Of a DNA stretch of 64,000 nt, positions 9,076-17,766 are shown piece by piece. This DNA is from Emticicia soli. Lineage in GTDB: Bacteria; Bacteroidota; Bacteroidia; Cytophagales; Spirosomataceae. Each line of letters opens with the position of its first letter. Position 1 is the stretch's first letter. Location of the stretch: the NCBI RefSeq assembly GCF_037860775.1, contig NZ_JBBEWC010000003.1, positions 310,001 to 374,000 on the forward strand. The letters are read 5' to 3'. The notes beneath the pieces are model-generated. The model saw nothing but the letters and a program-made list of their open reading frames with translations, was not told where the DNA came from and searched no databases. The position numbers were made by a program, and so were the translations under genes.

Positions 9076-10410
9076 ATGATAATACTCGTTGTTTTTCTGG
9101 CCATTGTTTTTATTATCTTATCTTCAACCTGGTTTAAGTTACATCCTCTGGTGGGCTTGCTTCTGGCTGCTTTAGGCGTTGGTATTTTTGCCGGCTTACC
9201 TATTGATAAGTTAGCCGATACCATTGGCAAAGGCTTTGGTGAGTTGATGTCGAAAATTGGATTGATGGTTATTCTGGGTTGTGTGATAGGGGCTATACTC
9301 GATAAATCGGGGGCAGCTATTAAAGTGGCCGATATTATTCTAAAACTCTTTGGCGAAAGATACCCATCGTTTGCCATGTCGGTAATTGGGGCAATTGTGG
9401 GTATTCCTGTTTTTTGTGATTCTGGCTTTATCATTCTGGCAAAACTCAACAAGATTGTAGCCAAAAAGATCAAAAAGCCTTTAGGCACTATAGCCATTGC
9501 GCTATCTGGTGGGCTTTTTGCTACGCATACTTTGGTGCCGCCTACACCGGGGCCACTATCGGCTGCTGGTAACTTGAATCTATCACATGGTATTGGGCTG
9601 GTTATTCTGATTGGTTTGATAGTATCAATTCCAAGTTTGTTTTTATCAACCTGGTTTGCCGAGAAATATGCCAAGAATTTGGCGATTATTGAAGACAACG
9701 AAGATAAGCAAAATGATACCCAACACCGCACTTTACCCTCTGGTTGGAAGGCATTCATGCCAATTTTGCTGCCTATTATTTTGATTACCATAGCATCATT
9801 TGCCAAAATATTTGCGCTGAATGAAACCCTTACCAAGTGGCTCAATTTTTTGGGTAGCCCTTTAGTTTCGTTTCTGATAGCCATCTTTTTTTCTTTCAGT
9901 TTATTTCCCGAAAAACCTTTCGAGAAAATCTTTGCCTGTTTTAAAAGTGGCATAGAGCATTGCGGTACAACCTTAGTACTGGTTGGTGCAGGCGGTGCTT
10001 TTGGAGCAGTGCTGAAAGAAACACAATTGAAAGATATTGTAAGCGATTGGCTGGTAGCTAACCAGACGTCAGGGGTCGCATTTTTGTTGATTGCTTTTCT
10101 GGTCGCAGCGTTTTTTAAAACAGCGCAAGGCTCCACCACTACCTCAATGGTATTAACCTCAGGTATTCTAGCACCATTGCTTGTATCAATGGGCTTTACC
10201 GAGCCGCTTGATTTGACCTTATTGGTAATGGCAATTGGTAGCGGCGCCATGACGGTTTCGCATGCCAACGATGCCTGGTTTTGGGTTGTATCACAGTTTA
10301 CGGGACTTACACAAGGCGATGCCTATCGTACGCATACCGTTCTTACAGGCTTGCAGGGTATTGTGAGCATTATTACGGTTTGTTTGATTTATTTTATTAT
10401 TCATCTTTGA
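9076..10410 (+). CDS. GntP-family gluconate / organic-acid:H+ symporter
   Basis: 444 residues, strongly hydrophobic with about 12 membrane segments; an inner-membrane permease. Typical GntP features are visible: GIPVFCDSGFIILAK near 112-126, ATHTLVPPTPGP near 152-163, and TAQGSTTTSMV near the C-terminal half. Family members take up gluconate, idonate, glycerate or other hydroxy acids. It follows the GS-like gene by 12 bases and is likely its operon partner, so it may import the carboxylate that the two ligases use. Confidence 0.9.
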   Translation: MIILVVFLAIVFIILSSTWFKLHPLVGLLLAALGVGIFAGLPIDKLADTIGKGFGELMSKIGLMVILGCVIGAILDKSGAAIKVADIILKLFGERYPSFAMSVIGAIVGIPVFCDSGFIILAKLNKIVAKKIKKPLGTIAIALSGGLFATHTLVPPTPGPLSAAGNLNLSHGIGLVILIGLIVSIPSLFLSTWFAEKYAKNLAIIEDNEDKQNDTQHRTLPSGWKAFMPILLPIILITIASFAKIFALNETLTKWLNFLGSPLVSFLIAIFFSFSLFPEKPFEKIFACFKSGIEHCGTTLVLVGAGGAFGAVLKETQLKDIVSDWLVANQTSGVAFLLIAFLVAAFFKTAQGSTTTSMVLTSGILAPLLVSMGFTEPLDLTLLVMAIGSGAMTVSHANDAWFWVVSQFTGLTQGDAYRTHTVLTGLQGIVSIITVCLIYFIIHL

Positions 10411-10485
10411 TTAAAAGTCTTTGGAAGTAACTAAATGCCATAAAAGTATGTTATGTTGTTTTACTTTCTGCAAATACATTAACAG

Positions 10486-11178
10486 ATGGAAGAGGTAAGC
10501 AAACTAGATAAGATTATTGATGCGAGAATGAAACTGAAAGCTCGCTTTGAAGAAAAAATGAAAATTACCCCATCAATGGCGGATGACCGCCCGATGGGAA
10601 AAGGAAAAATAAACAGGCACGGCATGCCTGAATTACCAGTTGGACAAACCCAGACAAATAAATGGCCTGTGTTAGACTTGGGCTATCATCCAGATATTTC
10701 ACTCGACCGCTGGCGTTTGACTGTTGATGGCGAGGTAGAGAACCCAGTAGTATTGAAGTGGGAAGACTTTATGGACTTGCCTCAGGTAGAAGACACCAGT
10801 GATTTTCATTGTGTAACCACGTGGTCTAAAATGGATATGGTTTGGAAAGGTGTAAGGCTGATGGATATTGCTGCTTTAGTGCAACCCAAAGAAACTGCCA
10901 CGCATATTATGTGTTATGGTTATGATACTTATACTACTAACGTATCAATGGAAGAAGCCTTAAAACCTGATGTGTTGCTGGCACATACTGTTTATGGTGA
11001 GCCTCTTGCAAAAGAACATGGTGGTCCTGCACGTATGATAACCCCGCAATTATATGCCTGGAAAGGCTCAAAGTGGATAAAACGCATACAATTTTTGCCT
11101 AAAAACAAGTTGGGCTTCTGGGAAGAAAGAGGTTATTCTAATACCGCTTACCCTTGGCGAAATGATAGATATAGTTGA
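10486..11178 (+). CDS. Sulfite-oxidase-like molybdopterin oxidoreductase
   Basis: 230 residues forming one Moco-binding SUOX domain. DFHCVTTWSKMD places the molybdenum-ligand cysteine at C109, and AEHGGPARMITPQLY and KWIKRIQF are further family blocks. There is no Tat or Sec signal and no heme or dimerization domain, so this is the short cytoplasmic sulfite oxidase-like type rather than a periplasmic MsrP. Its substrate is unknown. The gene follows the GntP gene by 75 bases and may be in the same transcript. A terminator at 11203-11236 follows it. Confidence 0.87.
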   Translation: MEEVSKLDKIIDARMKLKARFEEKMKITPSMADDRPMGKGKINRHGMPELPVGQTQTNKWPVLDLGYHPDISLDRWRLTVDGEVENPVVLKWEDFMDLPQVEDTSDFHCVTTWSKMDMVWKGVRLMDIAALVQPKETATHIMCYGYDTYTTNVSMEEALKPDVLLAHTVYGEPLAKEHGGPARMITPQLYAWKGSKWIKRIQFLPKNKLGFWEERGYSNTAYPWRNDRYS

Positions 11179-11182
11179 TGGA

Positions 11183-11196
11183 CTCAACATGTTGAG
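11183..11196. repeat. 14-bp perfect palindrome CTCAACATGTTGAG
   Basis: It begins five bases after the stop codon of the sulfite-oxidase-like gene. It may be part of the 3' end structure together with the following terminator, or a protein site. Confidence 0.4.
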
Positions 11197-11202
11197 ATAT
11201 AA

Positions 11203-11236
11203 AAAAGGAGCTACATATATTTATGCGGCTCCTTTT
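11203..11236. terminator. Bidirectional terminator between convergent genes
   Basis: AAAAGGAGC (11203-11211) pairs with GCTCCTTTT (11228-11236), with T runs in both directions. It serves the plus-strand sulfite-oxidase-like gene and the minus-strand secreted protein gene. Confidence 0.8.
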
Positions 11237-11259
11237 ACGTTTCTTACCTTATTCAAATC

Positions 11260-12132
11260 TTATTCTTTTCCGTCTGGTAGGCTAACTCTTTTCACGGTTC
11301 CATCTTCACCTTGCGTTACCATCACAAATACAACGCCTTTTTGTTTACCAATATTAATCTGGCCTACGTAATCACCGCTGAAATCTTTGATTTCGTCTTT
11401 GGCTATTACATTGCCTTTCAAATCCATTACTTTAATCGATACATCGCCTTTTTGTTGGCTGCTGAAACGAAGATTCAATATATCGGTTTTAGGATTGTTA
11501 GGATAAACGCTTAGCCCACGAACTGTTTTGCTTGACGAACTGCCATCGAAAGCAAAAACATCAGGTAATGCTTTGAACTCAAACTGTAAGTCTTTACCCA
11601 TTTTGCTAAGTTCTTCATTCAGGCCTTTCATGTCGATATTAAAATCGTCTGAGAAATCCCTATGTTGGCCATCACGACGATAAATCCTTGTACGAGGTTT
11701 GTCTCTGATAACTATGTCGTCGTCATCACTACGAAGCTCAAAATGCTCATTCCCATTGCTATTCCTATTACGGCTATAAGACCTTACACGTGGTCTTTCT
11801 GAGTCAAAATTTCTTTCAAAATGGTCTTCGTTTTCATGAAGTTCACCTGAAAAACTTTCTACTTCAACCTTAGTACCACGCACTTTGTCTTTATTGGTAG
11901 CCATTACAGAGTCTTGATACTCCTGAACCAGCTTTTCTTGTTGCTTATCTGTCAGACCTGCGGCATCAAAAGTTTTTTCGTGCACTTTAGTTTTTCCATC
12001 AATATCCTGTTCGATTCTGACACGTACGGTGCTTTTTTTATCTTTCTTATCCTGAGCAAATGATGCGAAAGAACTAAGGGCAAACAAAGCCAAGAGGCTT
12101 ACTTTTAGTGAATTACTGAGTGTAGCTTTCAT
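11260..12132 (-). CDS. Secreted protein with type IX sorting domain
   Basis: 290 residues from the start chosen at 12132 (MKATLSNSLKV...), because a signal peptide ending ASFAQ then follows at once; a longer reading frame from 12198 would put 22 residues before it. The mature region is highly charged with many Arg, Asp and Glu and an RNRNSNGNE segment. The last 80 residues match a T9SS type A sorting domain (GLSVYPNNP, then NLRF, VMDLKGNVI, GDYVGQINI). It is therefore probably exported through the type IX system and anchored or released. Function of the charged region is unknown. Convergent with the upstream operon. Confidence 0.8.
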   Translation of the reverse strand: MKATLSNSLKVSLLALFALSSFASFAQDKKDKKSTVRVRIEQDIDGKTKVHEKTFDAAGLTDKQQEKLVQEYQDSVMATNKDKVRGTKVEVESFSGELHENEDHFERNFDSERPRVRSYSRNRNSNGNEHFELRSDDDDIVIRDKPRTRIYRRDGQHRDFSDDFNIDMKGLNEELSKMGKDLQFEFKALPDVFAFDGSSSSKTVRGLSVYPNNPKTDILNLRFSSQQKGDVSIKVMDLKGNVIAKDEIKDFSGDYVGQINIGKQKGVVFVMVTQGEDGTVKRVSLPDGKE

Positions 12133-12255
12133 AATTTTATTAAATTTTGTAAAAAACTTTAAAGAAATAATATTTACTGTTGGCGCAATGTTGCACAAAC
12201 TTAGTAAACAGTAGAATATCAGGCTGTTAAAGTTTCTTAAAAATTGTTAAGAAGC

Positions 12256-12972
12256 CTATTGTAATTGCCTTAAATACAGTTGAATAGTGTTTTCTAAGCC
12301 AAAATAAAGTGCATCAGAAATGAGCGCATGCCCAATAGAAACCTCCAGTAAATTCGGAATATTCTGTTTGAAATAAGCAAGGTTTTCAAGGCTTAAATCG
12401 TGCCCGGCATTTACACCTAAACCAACTTGCTCGGCCACCTTTGCTGCTCTTGCATAATCTCTGATAGCCTCTTCTTTATTTTCAGGATACACGTGTGCGT
12501 AGCGTTCAGTATATAATTCAATACGGTCGGTACCTGTTTCGGCTGCTCCTTCAACCATTCGCTCAATAGGGTCAACAAAGATAGATACCCTGCAACCTAC
12601 ACTTTTGAAAGTGGCCACTAATTCTTTCAGGCGGTCACGGTGGGTAGTTGTATCCCAACCGGCGTTTGATGTAATGGCATTCAGCGCATCAGGCACTAAA
12701 GTAACTTGCGTTGGTTTATTAGCCAGAACCAAATCAATAAACTTAGCTTCGGTCGGATTCCCCTCTATATTAAATTCAGTAGTTACTATTTCCTTTAAGT
12801 CATATACATCCTGATAACGGATATGTCTTTCGTCAGGGCGTGGGTGAACTGTGATTCCCTGTGCCCCAAATCTTTCGCAATCAATGGCTGTTTTTACCAC
12901 ATTTGGCATATTCCCTCCACGAGAATTTCTTAAAGTTGCTATTTTATTAATATTTACTGATAATTTTGTCAT
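12256..12972 (-). CDS. pdxJ: Pyridoxine 5'-phosphate synthase
   Basis: 238 residues, the usual length for PdxJ, a TIM-barrel enzyme that condenses 3-amino-2-oxopropyl phosphate with 1-deoxyxylulose 5-phosphate in the DXP-dependent vitamin B6 pathway. Visible family blocks: LSVNINKIATLRNSRGG at 4-20, ITVHPRPDERHI near 40-51, EGNPT, VTLVPD, and GLGVNAGHDLSLENL in the C-terminal part. It stands as a single gene with the divergent YqeY-like gene 251 bases upstream. Confidence 0.96.
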   Translation of the reverse strand: MTKLSVNINKIATLRNSRGGNMPNVVKTAIDCERFGAQGITVHPRPDERHIRYQDVYDLKEIVTTEFNIEGNPTEAKFIDLVLANKPTQVTLVPDALNAITSNAGWDTTTHRDRLKELVATFKSVGCRVSIFVDPIERMVEGAAETGTDRIELYTERYAHVYPENKEEAIRDYARAAKVAEQVGLGVNAGHDLSLENLAYFKQNIPNLLEVSIGHALISDALYFGLENTIQLYLRQLQ

Positions 12973-13093
12973 TGTAATTTCTTTATAGTGGAGAAAGGAT
13001 GATGGAGACAGGAATAAGAAGAAAAAGGAATATTGTTTTCTTCGTTTTCCATTTTCCAGAATTTAAATTAATAACTGTTTCTCATTACTTATG

Positions 13094-13113
13094 AGTTCCC
13101 AAATTTGGGAGCT
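13094..13113. promoter_or_regulatory. Palindrome in the pdxJ / yqeY-like divergent region
   Basis: TCCCAAATTTGGGA (13097-13110) is a perfect 14-bp palindrome, extended by AG/CT and one T-G pair to 20 bases. It lies between the divergent pdxJ and YqeY-like genes and could bind a dimeric regulator or form part of a 5' leader. A short CTCAT/ATGAG stem precedes it (13081-13095). Confidence 0.35.
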
Positions 13114-13223
13114 AAAATAATATTTCTCTAATTTCTTTGAACGCTTCGAAACGAATATATTCAATCGCTTGTTCAAAAGAGATTAGATATAATCTATCTA
13201 ATGTATAATAAACTACCAACAAA

Positions 13224-13673
13224 ATGGCATTAAAAACAGAAATTGACGCACAGATTAAAGCAGCAATGCTCGCTCGTGACTCAGTAAGGCTTACAGCTTT
13301 ACGAGACATTAAAAAAGTAATTTTATTAGAAGAAACTAAAGAGGGCAAATCAGGCGATTTAACGGCTGATGATGAATTGAAATTACTTACAAAAGCTGCC
13401 AAACAAAGAAGAGAATCGGCTGATATTTATCGCCAACAAAATCGTCCTGATTTGTTAGATAAAGAATTAGCAGAGTTAGCTATTATCGAAGAATTTTTAC
13501 CAAAACAATTGTCAGAAGAAGAGTTGAAGGCAAAACTACAAGAGATTATTGCTCGTGTAGGAGCGTCGGCACCTTCAGACATGGGAAAGGTAATGGGAGT
13601 TGCTTCAAAAGAACTAGCCGGCTTAGCCGATGGTAAGGCAATATCAGCTACAGTAAAATCACTTTTAGCATAA
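13224..13673 (+). CDS. YqeY / GatB-Yqey domain protein
   Basis: 149 residues, the normal size for this family. The N-terminus has ALKTEIDAQIKAAMLARDS and LRDIKKVILLEE; the C-terminus has FLPKQLSEEEL and SDMGKVMGVASKELAG, the same domain found at the end of GatB. It is thought to relate to tRNA-dependent amidation or tRNA binding, but its role as a free protein is not established. A strong hairpin follows the stop by about 20 bases. Confidence 0.9.
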   Translation: MALKTEIDAQIKAAMLARDSVRLTALRDIKKVILLEETKEGKSGDLTADDELKLLTKAAKQRRESADIYRQQNRPDLLDKELAELAIIEEFLPKQLSEEELKAKLQEIIARVGASAPSDMGKVMGVASKELAGLADGKAISATVKSLLA

Positions 13674-13694
13674 TATATTTTTCTTATACTTTGT

Positions 13695-13733
13695 AGCGAT
13701 GCCATGTTTTTTAAAAGCATGGCATCGCTATTT
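13695..13733 (+). terminator. Strong hairpin after the YqeY-like gene
   Basis: AGCGATGCCATG (13695-13706) pairs with CATGGCATCGCT (13718-13729): a 12-bp perfect stem with an 11-base loop, then ATTTT. It ends 15 bases before the ATG of the alcohol dehydrogenase, so that gene must either have its promoter inside this stretch or be reached by read-through. Confidence 0.75.
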
Positions 13734-13747
13734 TAAAAATAATCGCC

Positions 13748-14905
13748 ATGTTTAATAATTTTGTTTATCAGAATCCTGTCCGAATACTTTTTGGTAAAGG
13801 ACAAATTGCTCAACTTGACAGACAAATACCTAAGGACGCTAAGATTTTGCTTACTTATGGCGGAGGTAGCATCTTTAAAAATGGTGTATACGAGCAAGTA
13901 AAGGAAGCCTTAAGCGGCAGAAACGTAATTGAGTTTGGCGGTATAGAAGCCAACCCGACTTACGAAACATTAATGAAAGCTGTAGAACTTGCCAAAAAAG
14001 AAAACATTGATTTCTTGTTGGCAGTAGGCGGTGGGTCGGTCTTAGATGGCACCAAATTTATTGCTGCCGCAATACCTTATGAGGGCGACGATGCCTGGCA
14101 ATTGGTAACAGGTAAAGCCAGAATCAGAGAAGCAACGCCTATTGGCGCAGTGCTTACCTTGCCTGCAACGGGTTCGGAGATGAACTTTTTTGCAGTTATT
14201 AGCCGTAAAGAGACCCATGAAAAGAAAGGAATGGGACATCCGTTATTGTATCCTGTCTTTTCGGTACTTGACCCTGAAACAACCTATTCTTTACCTAAGC
14301 AACAGATAGCTAATGGTATTGCTGATGCTTTTACGCACGTGATGGAGCAATACATGACATACCCTGTAAACGCCGAAATACAAGACCGCATGGCAGAGTC
14401 TATAATCCAGACCTTGATTGCTGTTGCGCCAAAAACACTTGAAAATCCGACAGATTATGAGGCTCGTGCCAATTTTATGTGGGCAGCTACTGTGGCATTG
14501 AATGGCTTTATAGGAGTAGGCGTACCGCAAGATTGGGCTACGCATGATATAGGTCATGAATTGACGGCTTCTCATGGCATAGACCACGCCCGCACTTTAG
14601 CAGTAGTATTGCCACATTTATTAAAACTAAAGAAAAAAGATAAACGTGGAAAACTGATTCAGTACGCTAAACGAGTGTGGAATTTGAGTGGTACTGATGA
14701 TGAACTGGTAGAAGGAGCTATTCAGAAAACAATTGATTTTTACGAATCATTAGATATACCAACCAAGGCTAGTGCTTATGGGGTAGGTCAGGAAACGATT
14801 GATAAGATTGTATCACGTTTTAAAGAGCGTGAAATTGTTTTAGGCGAAAGAGCCGATATTACACCGGAGGTAGTAGGAGAGATTTTGGAAATGAGTATTA
14901 AATAA
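13748..14905 (+). CDS. Iron-containing (YqhD/BDH-type) alcohol dehydrogenase
   Basis: 385 residues, NADPH-dependent aldehyde reductase/alcohol dehydrogenase of the type III (metal) family. NFVYQNP and FGKGQI start it, GGGSVLDGTKFIA near 94-106 is the cofactor region, and the metal ligands line up as D193, H197, H266 and H280, the same spacing as E. coli YqhD (D194, H198, H267, H281). Probable role is reduction of toxic or fermentative aldehydes in the cytoplasm. It begins right after a hairpin that could act as attenuator and ends with a bidirectional terminator. Confidence 0.93.
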   Translation: MFNNFVYQNPVRILFGKGQIAQLDRQIPKDAKILLTYGGGSIFKNGVYEQVKEALSGRNVIEFGGIEANPTYETLMKAVELAKKENIDFLLAVGGGSVLDGTKFIAAAIPYEGDDAWQLVTGKARIREATPIGAVLTLPATGSEMNFFAVISRKETHEKKGMGHPLLYPVFSVLDPETTYSLPKQQIANGIADAFTHVMEQYMTYPVNAEIQDRMAESIIQTLIAVAPKTLENPTDYEARANFMWAATVALNGFIGVGVPQDWATHDIGHELTASHGIDHARTLAVVLPHLLKLKKKDKRGKLIQYAKRVWNLSGTDDELVEGAIQKTIDFYESLDIPTKASAYGVGQETIDKIVSRFKEREIVLGERADITPEVVGEILEMSIK

Positions 14906-14928
14906 TAGAATTTAGTGTTTACCTCAAG

Positions 14929-14962
14929 AAAAGCCGCTAGCAATTTACTACTAGCGGCTTTT
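14929..14962. terminator. Bidirectional terminator
   Basis: AAAAGCCGCTAG (14929-14940) pairs with CTAGCGGCTTTT (14951-14962), 12 bp, loop 10. It separates the convergent alcohol dehydrogenase and subtilase genes. Confidence 0.9.
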
Positions 14963-14979
14963 CTTTTTAGATAGATTAC

Positions 14980-17514
14980 TTAAGGGCAATTTTGTATTGA
15001 AGCAAGGAATACTTCGTTTTTACCTGACTGAAAACCTGGAATCAATGTAATTGCTTTTGCAGCATAATAATTTGTTTGATTTGGTACATTGCTAGCACTT
15101 GTAATGCTTTCTGAAGCATGATAAGTACCTGCGTCATGTGTTGCTTCGTTGAATGCAAGGGCAGCATTGACTGCGGCCGTAACAGTAGTTCTTATACTGG
15201 TGCAATCACCAACTGTACATCCTACATAGTAAGTAGTGTTTGCACTTATACTTGGTGTGGTGAAAGTTCCACCAGTAGCCAGTGTTGTAGTGGCCGTAGC
15301 ATTGGCAAACCATTTAATTGTTCCGCCAGCGCAACCTGTGGCACTTAAAGTAACAGTACCCGAACCGCAACGGCTTACGGGTGCAGCCGAGGGAGCAGTT
15401 GGAATAGCTGCTATAGTTATGGCAATTTCATTACTACCTTTGGTGGGCAGAGAGCCAATTATTCTTATTTTGTAATTTGCTCCCAGAGTTGTGCCAGATG
15501 GAATAACTCCATTGATGCTTCCTGTATTGTCGGTGCTTGCTAGTGTTCCGATATTTGTCGGGCTGCTGAAACTACCATTTGCATCCGATAATTGAAGTTT
15601 ATAGATATTTCCGGTTCCAAATTTTCCAACAGAATTGAATGGAATACTTATGCTAGACTCTATACATAAGGTGGTAATAGCAGGTGCTGTAGCATTAATT
15701 GAATAGAGAGAAAGAATGGCACTATCAGCTTTTATTAAACCATAGCCGCTTATGAAGTCAAAACCTAGGGTTTCCATGTCTGTACACGAATTAATGAGTG
15801 CTTCTCTTACTTCAGCAGGTGTAAGGCTTGGTCTGGCTTGTCTCATAAGTGCAGCTACTGCAGCGGCATGAGGTGCGGCTGCAGAAGTACCTGCAAAATT
15901 AGGATTCCCATCTCCTTCATAATCATATCCATCAATAAAAAATGAAGTATTTGCATTATCTGGGGCTACTATTTCAGGCTTTTGTCTAATAATTGGGGAA
16001 GGTAATAATGCTCCCGAAGTTGAGCGGTAAATAGGAGTGCCACCATGTGAAGAATATGACTCTAAAGCAGGAGGGTTTGTGCCGTATGCGGGTGTGCCAT
16101 CATAGCTGGCAGCACCTACCGCTATTGCACCAGTTGCATTATGGTGTCCCATAATAGTCGATGCCTTAATACCTGTAATGCCATTTGAGGCAGCTGGCCA
16201 ACTTAGTCCACGAAATCCGATAAACTTCAGATTGCGAGGGTCTGGCCCTGCAAATTTAGTGATAAGAACATAAAAAGTACCTGTTCCATAAACTTGAAGA
16301 ATTTCATAAGGGTCGCTACCTTGATTAGAATCGATGCTATATGATACCAATTCTAAGCCGTTTGCTGTATTACGATATACAAAGAAATCCATGTCAGTAA
16401 CTGCGCCAGTTGAGCCATTCCCTGTGCTAAAATAGGGGTCGTCCCATTGTAAAGTTGCAACCATATAACCATTTACCTGAATCGGTAAAAAATAGACAGG
16501 ACTTGCGCTTGTGCCAAAGTTATGAGCCACATCTGGATAGCCATCGAAGGGCATGAAAGTAGATGATTTATAAGGCGCTTCATAAGAACTATTTGTTGAA
16601 TTACCAGCAGAAGAGAAGTAGGATACTCCATTGTTATTGGTCACGTCATCTACAGCTTGCGCAACTATACCATCCTGAAAAAAGGGTTCTGCGAAATAAC
16701 TGATATCATCTACTATAACCTTACAGCCAGCTTGTGCAAGTGCTCTGATACCATTGGCAAAATCAGCTTCACCGTTAAAAGCAGAGTAATAGTATAATTG
16801 AGTTCCGGGTGCTACGTCGTGTACAATCTCGGCCATTGCTCGCCCTTCATCAGCACCACTGGTAGTTTCGCTTAATACTGTTACCGGAGTTGTGTATCCA
16901 TTCGGATTACCTACACCCGGAAGTTCTCCAGAACTTACACCTGCTGCAGCCCCACCTAATAAGTCGTAAGAGTCAGATAATATACCAACTTTTACCCCTG
17001 CGCCATTGAGTCCTGTTAACATTCTTGCTATATCTGAGCGTTGTGCGCTGTCTCCTTGCGACAACACAGGCCCTGAATTATTGATTGGTTTGGTAGTGGG
17101 CCTAACCCAACTGCATGATTTCAGATTAGCTATCTCGTTTAGTTTATCAAATGCAACCCAACATGTAACAATCTTATTGGAATATGCTTTTATTTTGACG
17201 TTGATTGATTTCAGGTCATTAATTAACTCGGGTACTTCTCTTTGGGCAATTACATCAACCAGGATAGAGTCTTTTGATAAATTATAAAGAGATTGGCTGG
17301 CTTTTAGCAATGAGTCGCCATTAACAAGACCGTTTTTTGAATCTTGCTGCTTTTTTTGTAGTGCTTTAAGTCCATATTTTAGTTTACTAGTGTCTTTTGT
17401 TAATACTAAGTTAGTATTGCTTAGCTTAGGGAACTGAGCAAAAGAAAAATTTACAGAAATACTTAAAAGAATGAGTATCCCTAACCTTCGTAGGGAAATG
17501 GTAGAAGAATTCAT
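14980..17514 (-). CDS. Secreted subtilisin-like (S8) serine protease
   Basis: 844 residues. Signal peptide 1-26 (ending NFSFAQ), a pro-region to about 160, then an S8 catalytic domain with D181 (GILSDSYD), H232 (EIVHDVAPG) and S544 (AGTSAAAPHA). The insert between H and S (about 250-530) contains a beta-rich segment. After about 620 come Ig-like modules typical of Bacteroidota surface proteins (ending TTYYVGC) and a C-terminal motif IPGFQSGKNEVFLASIQNC, which resembles the short 3-coathanger-stack tail seen in many Cytophagales exoproteins. It is therefore predicted to be exported and surface bound or released. No classic T9SS type A tail is seen. Catalytic triad is complete, so it should be active. 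Confidence 0.9.
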   Translation of the reverse strand: MNSSTISLRRLGILILLSISVNFSFAQFPKLSNTNLVLTKDTSKLKYGLKALQKKQQDSKNGLVNGDSLLKASQSLYNLSKDSILVDVIAQREVPELINDLKSINVKIKAYSNKIVTCWVAFDKLNEIANLKSCSWVRPTTKPINNSGPVLSQGDSAQRSDIARMLTGLNGAGVKVGILSDSYDLLGGAAAGVSSGELPGVGNPNGYTTPVTVLSETTSGADEGRAMAEIVHDVAPGTQLYYYSAFNGEADFANGIRALAQAGCKVIVDDISYFAEPFFQDGIVAQAVDDVTNNNGVSYFSSAGNSTNSSYEAPYKSSTFMPFDGYPDVAHNFGTSASPVYFLPIQVNGYMVATLQWDDPYFSTGNGSTGAVTDMDFFVYRNTANGLELVSYSIDSNQGSDPYEILQVYGTGTFYVLITKFAGPDPRNLKFIGFRGLSWPAASNGITGIKASTIMGHHNATGAIAVGAASYDGTPAYGTNPPALESYSSHGGTPIYRSTSGALLPSPIIRQKPEIVAPDNANTSFFIDGYDYEGDGNPNFAGTSAAAPHAAAVAALMRQARPSLTPAEVREALINSCTDMETLGFDFISGYGLIKADSAILSLYSINATAPAITTLCIESSISIPFNSVGKFGTGNIYKLQLSDANGSFSSPTNIGTLASTDNTGSINGVIPSGTTLGANYKIRIIGSLPTKGSNEIAITIAAIPTAPSAAPVSRCGSGTVTLSATGCAGGTIKWFANATATTTLATGGTFTTPSISANTTYYVGCTVGDCTSIRTTVTAAVNAALAFNEATHDAGTYHASESITSASNVPNQTNYYAAKAITLIPGFQSGKNEVFLASIQNCP

Positions 17515-17694
17515 GGTTCTTTAGTGGTTTAATGTTCAGTGGAAAATCTCACTAAAAATATGGCGAATTGCGATTGCAAACAATGAATATTTATCTAACG
17601 GTATATTAGCAATGATACTTTTTTATTAAGTCAAGAAACACTATTGAAGAGTTTGTGGAAGCTGTTTATGAATATGGGATACTTGAGTAAAACA

Positions 17695-17721
17695 AAACAG
17701 CCCCTCAAAGAGGAGCTGTTT
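17695..17721 (-). terminator. Terminator after the ThuA/PVC/cupredoxin gene
   Basis: On the minus strand AAACAGC and GCTGTTT arms with an inner CCTC/GAGG stem and one mismatch are followed by a T-rich tail. It lies 45 bases downstream of the stop codon at 17767. Confidence 0.75.
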
Positions 17722-17766
17722 GCCAATTAATTACAATCTATTGTAACGTATTCTTTTGTCAAAATC

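Noticed and set aside
9060..10268. A 402-codon open frame on the minus strand opposite the GntP permease
   Set aside because: It lies entirely antisense to a well-supported membrane protein gene, has no family features, and its Ala/Lys/Pro/Ser-rich composition is what the complement of hydrophobic codons gives.
11162..11514. Two small plus-strand frames downstream of the sulfite-oxidase-like gene
   Set aside because: They cross the bidirectional terminator and lie antisense to the secreted T9SS protein.
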